Assembly (NCBI GenBank): GCA_028641055.1
Contig: CM054062.1
Coordinates: forward strand, 12,932,826 to 12,996,825
DNA from: Alopecurus myosuroides
Lineage: Eukaryota > Streptophyta > Magnoliopsida > Poales > Poaceae
DNA length: 64,000 nucleotides
Direction of reading: 5' to 3'
A program made the position numbers and the translations under genes. Positions within the stretch are counted from its first letter, which is position 1. Each line of letters starts with the position of its first letter. The notes beneath the pieces were generated by a model. It saw only the letters and a list, made by a program, of their open reading frames with translations. It did no database searches and was not told where the DNA came from. Shown here in pieces: positions 59,215-64,000 of the stretch.

Positions 59215-62191
59215 TCAGGCATCCGAGTCTTCATCACTGCTATCGTTCTCGGGGGCTTCGGGAATCTCCTCTTCTGGGTAGGTGATGGAGATGTTCACCA
59301 TAGAGGCGATCTTGGTGGCGTGACCCTTAATCTCGTCAAAGATGGTGGTCCGCTGGGTCTCCGAATATCCAAGGGGGATACCGGACGCCACACGCCAAGA
59401 TTTGGCACTAGGGTAATACATACGCATAAGGCCTAAAGCCATGCGTGCACCACCCCGTGCTGCGGAGCGCAAGGTGGACTCCTTGGATTTCGCCACCTCC
59501 AGGATAGCTTCCGGAAGTTTTTCAACTTCCGAGAATTCCCCAGTTCTTGCGGGAAGGAACTTGTTGACCAGCTGCATACCTGCAGCTCTGATCGCAGTCC
59601 ATACCTTCCCAAAAGCTCGGATTTTCTCAATCCGAGTAAGATCTAGGCTATCTCCTGTTTTTCAGACAAACAACCAAAAGGTTAGTGAAAAAGCAGAGAA
59701 AGAAATCAAGACATGGAAAAACCGGTAAATGTTGATAACTTACCGAGAATCTTGTCCATCTCGGAGCCTTCCTCCAGGCGAAGGGTTAAGGCATTTTCCA
59801 AATCTTGGATAGTGGCCTTGTCCTTGTCCGCCTGCTGGGAGGCCTTGGATTGAGCAATCCCAAGGGCCAAATTGCTGGCCTCCAGATCTTTTTGAACCTT
59901 CATAAGCTCCTTATGAAGGTCCAAATTCTCCTGGCGGAGACTCGCGGCGTTGCCGGCATCTTCAGCTATTTCCTTGGCCTTAGCCAAAGCAGCTGGAAAG
60001 CAAGGAACAAAATTCCGAGTTTAGAAAAAGTCGGGAAAGTACTTAGACAAAAATCTGGATAAGAAACTTCAGAGAATCAAAATAGACCTGTTGTTTCCGA
60101 CAGCTGTAGCTGAGACGATGCCAACTATGCTTCTTTCACGTCAAGAATAGTTAGAAGGTTCCTAACCTCCTTATTCTTGACGGAAAGTTTGTTGCAAACT
60201 TCCATGTTTATGGTTTCAGCGGTTTGCTGGAACACGGAAATGAAGCACCGTGTTATACGGAGAAACAACCATGATATTGAAAAGCATCAAGTGAAAAGTA
60301 GATATTTAACTTATTGCTTGGGGGCTAGAGATAATACCTGGCTCCTCCGCTGTAACCCTGCTAAGTTTTCAGTGAACTCTTTTGCGTACTCGGCAAAAAG
60401 AGTCCCGGCCGCGCTAAGGCCACCGCTGATATTCTTAAAATCCTTGTCAAAGGTCGGGATCTCCTCCTCAGTGATCCGAGAAGGACCTCCCACCTCAGGG
60501 ACCGCCCTTTCCCTCGTGTCCGTTTTCGGCACAACGGGCTGGCTGGTTTGCAGAGACTCGGTGGTGGGGGCTGCGGCATGCTCTTCTGTGGCCGTAATCG
60601 GCGTACTCGGAGCGGTAGCAGGAGAAGGATGAGGGCCTCTGCTGGCCGCAGCCTTATGCCTCTTCAGCTTTTTTGGCTTCAGAGTAGAGGGAGGCAGGCT
60701 AAAAACAAAGCAAAATGCCGGAAAAGTTTAATCTCCGAAGGTAAAAGAAAAACTACGACAAAGGAAAGTAACCCAGATGTTCAAACCTGGAGGTGGCGAC
60801 GGGGATGCCGTCAAGATCAATGACTTCCTGGGGAGCGGAAATCTTCTTGCGCTTCCGCCCACCGGCAAAGGTGGCACGCAATGCCTCTAGATCGGCATCG
60901 GAAGCAAGATCCGACTCAGGAAGTTCGGCAATCTGTTAAGAAGGAAAAAGCTGAGGTAAAAACACAAAAACCGAGTAAACGAAAAAGGATCTAAACCCCA
61001 AAAGGCGAAGAATTGTACCTTGGGAGCCGGATTCTCGGCCGTGTACATTGGCCGGCTTTCTTCCTATTGGTCGTGGGATGCAACCAATTGTTTCACGCGC
61101 TTCCGCAAGTCCTTTGCGGGCCAGTCCTTGCTGGTTGTCCGCATTTTGTCGCCGGTGCCCGTGTACTCGCAGAGAAGGCGAGCACCATGGTTGGCCAAGG
61201 GCTGGATCCGCCTATCCAACCAGCAAAGGACTGTGTTCATGCCGGTTAGAGGCGGATCAGAAGCGACGAGTTTTGTGATGCGCCGCTTGATCCGTAGAAG
61301 ATCAGGCGGCAGGGTCTGGACAGTTTCGGTTCCCCAGTTTTCTTGGGGAACAGCGGCGGTGTTCAAGAAAGGCGGAACCCCGGTGGCCTTCTTAGGGAAA
61401 GGGACATCGGGGTGGTAAAAGAAGGAATCCGTCCAAAACTTGACGGATTCCGATGTTTTAATCTTGGGGAACCAATCCTCCCTGAACCTACGTAGGGTAA
61501 AGGAGATGGTCCCACAAGTTGGGAGTGCGCCCTCCGAAGAGTTCCGCTTAACCCCAAAACAGTAAAGCCAGAAATCTAACCTAGGTGCTATACCTAGATA
61601 TTCCTCGAAAAGGGCCTGAAATCCGGCTAAATAGAGGATGGAATTTGGCGGCAGATTATGTGGTTGGATGTTGTAGTGGGACAAGATCTGGAGGAAGAAG
61701 GCGGATGGCGGAAGACCCATACCTCTGAGAATGTGGGAGGAGAGGAGGACTCGTTCTCCGTCATTCGACATGGGCTCGGTCTCATCCTCCGGGAGCCTCC
61801 ATTTTCCCTTCATCACGAGCCCCTCCTTCTCCATTGTCGGAAGGAGGGACGGCGGAATACTGCTGGCACTCCAGTTGCCGGCAGTTTCCGCCTCTTCTTC
61901 GGCTCCGGCGGCGGCGGACGCTGCGCCCTCCGCAGCCGCAAGCTCGTCTCCGACGAGCGCGATTTTTTCCTCCACCGTCTCGGGCGCGAACGACAGAGTA
62001 GGCGCGGATGAAGATCCCTTAAGATCTGCGGAGGCGAGAGAGATTTCCTTGCCCTCCGCGCCGTCTGTGGCCTTCACCGGCTCGTCGCCGGAGACCTGCA
62101 CTGGCGAGTCCAGCTGCGGGTCCATCGTGTCGATTATCTCGTCTATGTCCTTTGCGACGGTGCGGGCTGGGGAAGATGACGGAGATGCCAT
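59215..62191 (-). pseudogene. Accessory antisense gene of T3, six exons, two stops
   Basis: On the minus strand, predicted exons are 62191-61019, 60932-60787, 60698-60338, 60226-60088, 59992-59744 and 59654-59215, all with GT-AG borders and matching phases. The summed coding length is 2508 nt (835 codons plus stop). Exon 1 has a region like the plant 'putative gypsy type transposon' family (PF04195 as I recall it), with LGIAPRLDFWLYCFGVKR; exons 4 and 5 form a coiled coil; exon 6 ends in a conserved ARMALGLMRMYYP block and an acidic tail. Defects are only two stops, TAG at 61066-61064 and TAG at 60127-60125, both one base from the codon in the T1 copy. The ATG at 62191 is chosen because it is the first after the TATA box. 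Role unknown. Confidence 0.8.
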
Positions 62192-62325
62192 CAAGGGGCA
62201 GCATTCAGTCGCTCCGGTGAGGTCTTGGGTGCGTGCGTGCGCTCGGGAAGTGCTCAGCGAGAACTTGGGCTCTGGAAATGGCGTGCGGAGTGAGAGCGGA
62301 AGATTTCCACGGAGGACGAAGACGG

Positions 62326-62335
62326 CTATTTATAG
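62326..62335 (-). promoter_or_regulatory. TATA box of the T3 antisense gene
   Basis: The plus strand CTATTTATAG is CTATAAATAG on the minus strand, 135-144 bases before the ATG at 62191. It is identical to the decamer at 37338-37347 before the T1 copy. It lies between the accessory gene and the 3' LTR, so transcription would start inside the element. Confidence 0.7.
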
Positions 62336-62710
62336 CCGGAATTCCTTCATGATGCGTGCTAACGGCTCTTTTGACCGTTGGATGTTCAACGCGTGTCACT
62401 CGCCGGAAAATCCGGGAAATGAAACGACGGGTGATTATTGCTATCGCCTCGTTTCCCGCGAGAATCTGTCAGAGATATGTTTCTGGGTTTCCCGCCTGAA
62501 ACCCAAACGTCCCTTACGTCAGCATGATTAACGCGCTGACGTAGGAAGTTCCTTCTCCACGAAGGATCGTGCGAGAAAAGCCGGATTTCCTGAATTCCGA
62601 GTTTTGCGTTACAACGTCCTTTAAGGAGAAAAAGAAGAATCAAGACTGCAGGCCGACATTTCTCGGAAAGATGCATTTGGCGAAAGACGGCGAATCGGAG
62701 TCTTAATCCT

Positions 62711-62723
62711 TCTTGGGGGCTAC
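62711..62723 (+). other. T3 polypurine tract
   Basis: TCTTGGGGGCTAC directly precedes the 3' LTR. The G run is the likely plus-strand priming site. The same tract, reversed, lies beside the T1 LTR at 36951-36965. Confidence 0.75.
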
Positions 62724-63264
62724 TGTCGGATATATACTGAATAGGGGTATATCAGATGGTAGTCTAAAGTGCCAGATTACCCGGGTGGCCCAAATGGTAG
62801 TGGGCTACGGTTCATTGGGCGGCCCAGTAAGCTGACGCACAGAAGCCGGATTCTAGAAGAACCCGGATCACGGCCCACGTGATCTGGCTTGGAGTAGAAG
62901 GCGGATTCCTTACTTTCCAAGTTAATATTTACCGTAGTCTTCTAGGTTTCCTACTCTGTATGCCCTAACCCGGCTATTATATAAAGCCGGACAGGAGATA
63001 TGATAGATAGAAAATAAGCTACTGGCTAATTCGCCGAGAGGTTGATCCTTGACGAATAGCTAACAGAACCTCACATTGTACTCTGTATTCCCAGTCTTTA
63101 GTCCTGAATAGTGAGATTGCAGGAGTAGGAACGTCGCATTACTGCAACGTACCGAACCTGGGTAAACCTTGTGTCTTTGTCCTTAGCACAATCACCTCCC
63201 CCCACGTCTCTACCCGTAGTTTCATGGCACCCCCGTCTATGAATTCTACTACGATGTCTCGACA
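62724..63264 (+). repeat. 3' LTR of T3
   Basis: It is 541 bp, TGTCGG to CTCGACA, directly repeated from 51187-51727 with roughly 20 differences. It is preceded by the purine tract TTGGGGGCTAC (62713-62723). Confidence 0.93.
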
Positions 63265-64000
63265 TTGCACATGCGTTCTTCAGGCAGAAAGGCATGGTTA
63301 TGTAATAGTATATTCCATACGGGGTTATAGAGGAGGTTTTGATTTGGTCTTCTTCAATCATAAGTATTTGATGGTACCCGGAATAAGCATACAAAAATCA
63401 TAAAAGCTCAGAGCAGCAGTGGCATCTATTATTTGAAGGATTCGCGGTAACGCAAATCTATCTTTTGGACACAATTTGTTCAGGCCAACTATTGCGTGAT
63501 ACACACTTTCGAACGGCACAACCTCGAAGGAAACTTTTTCCTGACGGAAATTTTCTTTCTCTCCAAAGGTTACATCTAGGGAAATTTCTCCTAGGGATCG
63601 TGCTTGCCTGCCAGGAACGATGCCGTGAAAACATATATTGCTATGATTGAGCCGGGTCTCAGAGATTCGCATATGTTTCAGTGTATCCAGGTACATTATG
63701 TTGATGTTGGATCCTCCATCCATCAGCACTCTTTTTACCCTAGTGTTTTGAACAATAGGACTTACAACTAGAACTTGTGTGCTGAGTTCTGGGATATTTC
63801 CGGGATGATCAGACTGATCCCAGGTAATTGGTGTATTCGAGTACTTCAAGAATTTGGGGGTTGGTGGGACAACCGCGTTTATTTCTCGAAGTGTCCTCTT
63901 TGCCACCTTTGCCGAGGGAGTTCCTAGGAAAGTTAGATTGCATTCTCCATCAACTCTCGGAAACTTAGGCTCGCCTTTTCGCTTCTGTTCCTTGATTCAC
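63265..64000 (-). pseudogene. Copy T2, protease and reverse transcriptase start, runs off the window
   Basis: From the window edge leftward: the end of gag, the protease with an intact DGGSN motif near 63718, then the reverse transcriptase. An internal deletion of about 650 bp joins VYHAI of the protease directly to GLNKLCPKDRF of the reverse transcriptase near 63483, and the frame stays open (63906-63358). A stop follows in the YSGYHQ region. It stops at the T3 insertion site with duplicated TTGCA (63265-63269). Confidence 0.83.

Larger units (their letters stand above)
51187..63264 (+). mobile_element. Complete Tat-like Gypsy element T3
   Basis: A 12,078-bp element with two 541-bp LTRs and a perfect target duplication TTGCA (51182-51186 and 63265-63269), inserted in the reverse transcriptase of copy T2. 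Order: LTR, primer-binding site, gag, protease, reverse transcriptase, RNase H-like, second RNase H, integrase, antisense accessory gene, purine tract, LTR. The LTRs differ at about 20 positions by eye (around 3-4%), so the insertion is older than the LARD. Several stops and frameshifts make it non-functional for its own proteins. Confidence 0.93.

Overview
This window is plant nuclear DNA made almost entirely of transposable elements. It looks like a grass, probably Pooideae. The grounds are several layers of nested LTR retrotransposons, a plant LINE with a DUF4283/zinc-knuckle ORF1, a SIRE/Maximus-like Copia gag, Tat-lineage Gypsy elements, and LTR termini of a kind I associate with Pooideae. 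I see no convincing host gene, rRNA, functional tRNA or CRISPR array. The exact genus cannot be read from the sequence alone.

Layout, left half. A decayed LINE (about 831-3940, resuming at 25223-25339) is split inside its reverse transcriptase by a Copia-type LTR element (3941-25222, duplicated target GGCTT). That element carries a gag gene but no pol. It is itself split by a 10.5 kb element (12180-22657, minus strand, duplicated target CCTTT) with 4.7 kb LTRs and only 1.04 kb of non-coding interior, a LARD-type non-autonomous element. Its two LTRs differ at only about six bases, so it is the youngest datable insertion here. The LINE is cut at 25340 by two LTR-like fragments in opposite orientation.

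Layout, right half (27.5-64 kb). This part belongs to one Gypsy/Tat-like family. It starts with a tandem array (27580-36404, minus) of about five copies of a 1.8 kb unit made of the 5' part of gag. Next is a damaged minus-strand element, T1 (36405-50497), whose pol is broken by a solo LTR of the same family (43814-47974), which is broken in turn by a solo LTR of a LARD-related family (44137-47751). Pieces of another minus-strand copy, T2, lie at 50498-51186 and 63265-64000. They flank a structurally complete plus-strand element, T3 (51187-63264, 541 bp LTRs, duplicated target TTGCA).

How the parts work together. T3 has LTR, primer-binding site, gag, protease, reverse transcriptase, a first RNase H-like domain, a second RNase H, integrase, polypurine tract and LTR. 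Between integrase and the 3' LTR, both T1 and T3 carry an accessory gene on the opposite strand. It has its own TATA box, six or seven exons with good splice sites, a domain resembling the plant 'putative gypsy type transposon' family, and a coiled coil. Three exons are exactly the same length in the two copies (146, 139 and 249 nt). All elements are inactive as protein producers: T3 has stops, frameshifts and YVDG instead of YVDD in its reverse transcriptase; T1 has lost the protease aspartate. The antisense gene and the tandem gag array are the most unusual features of the window.
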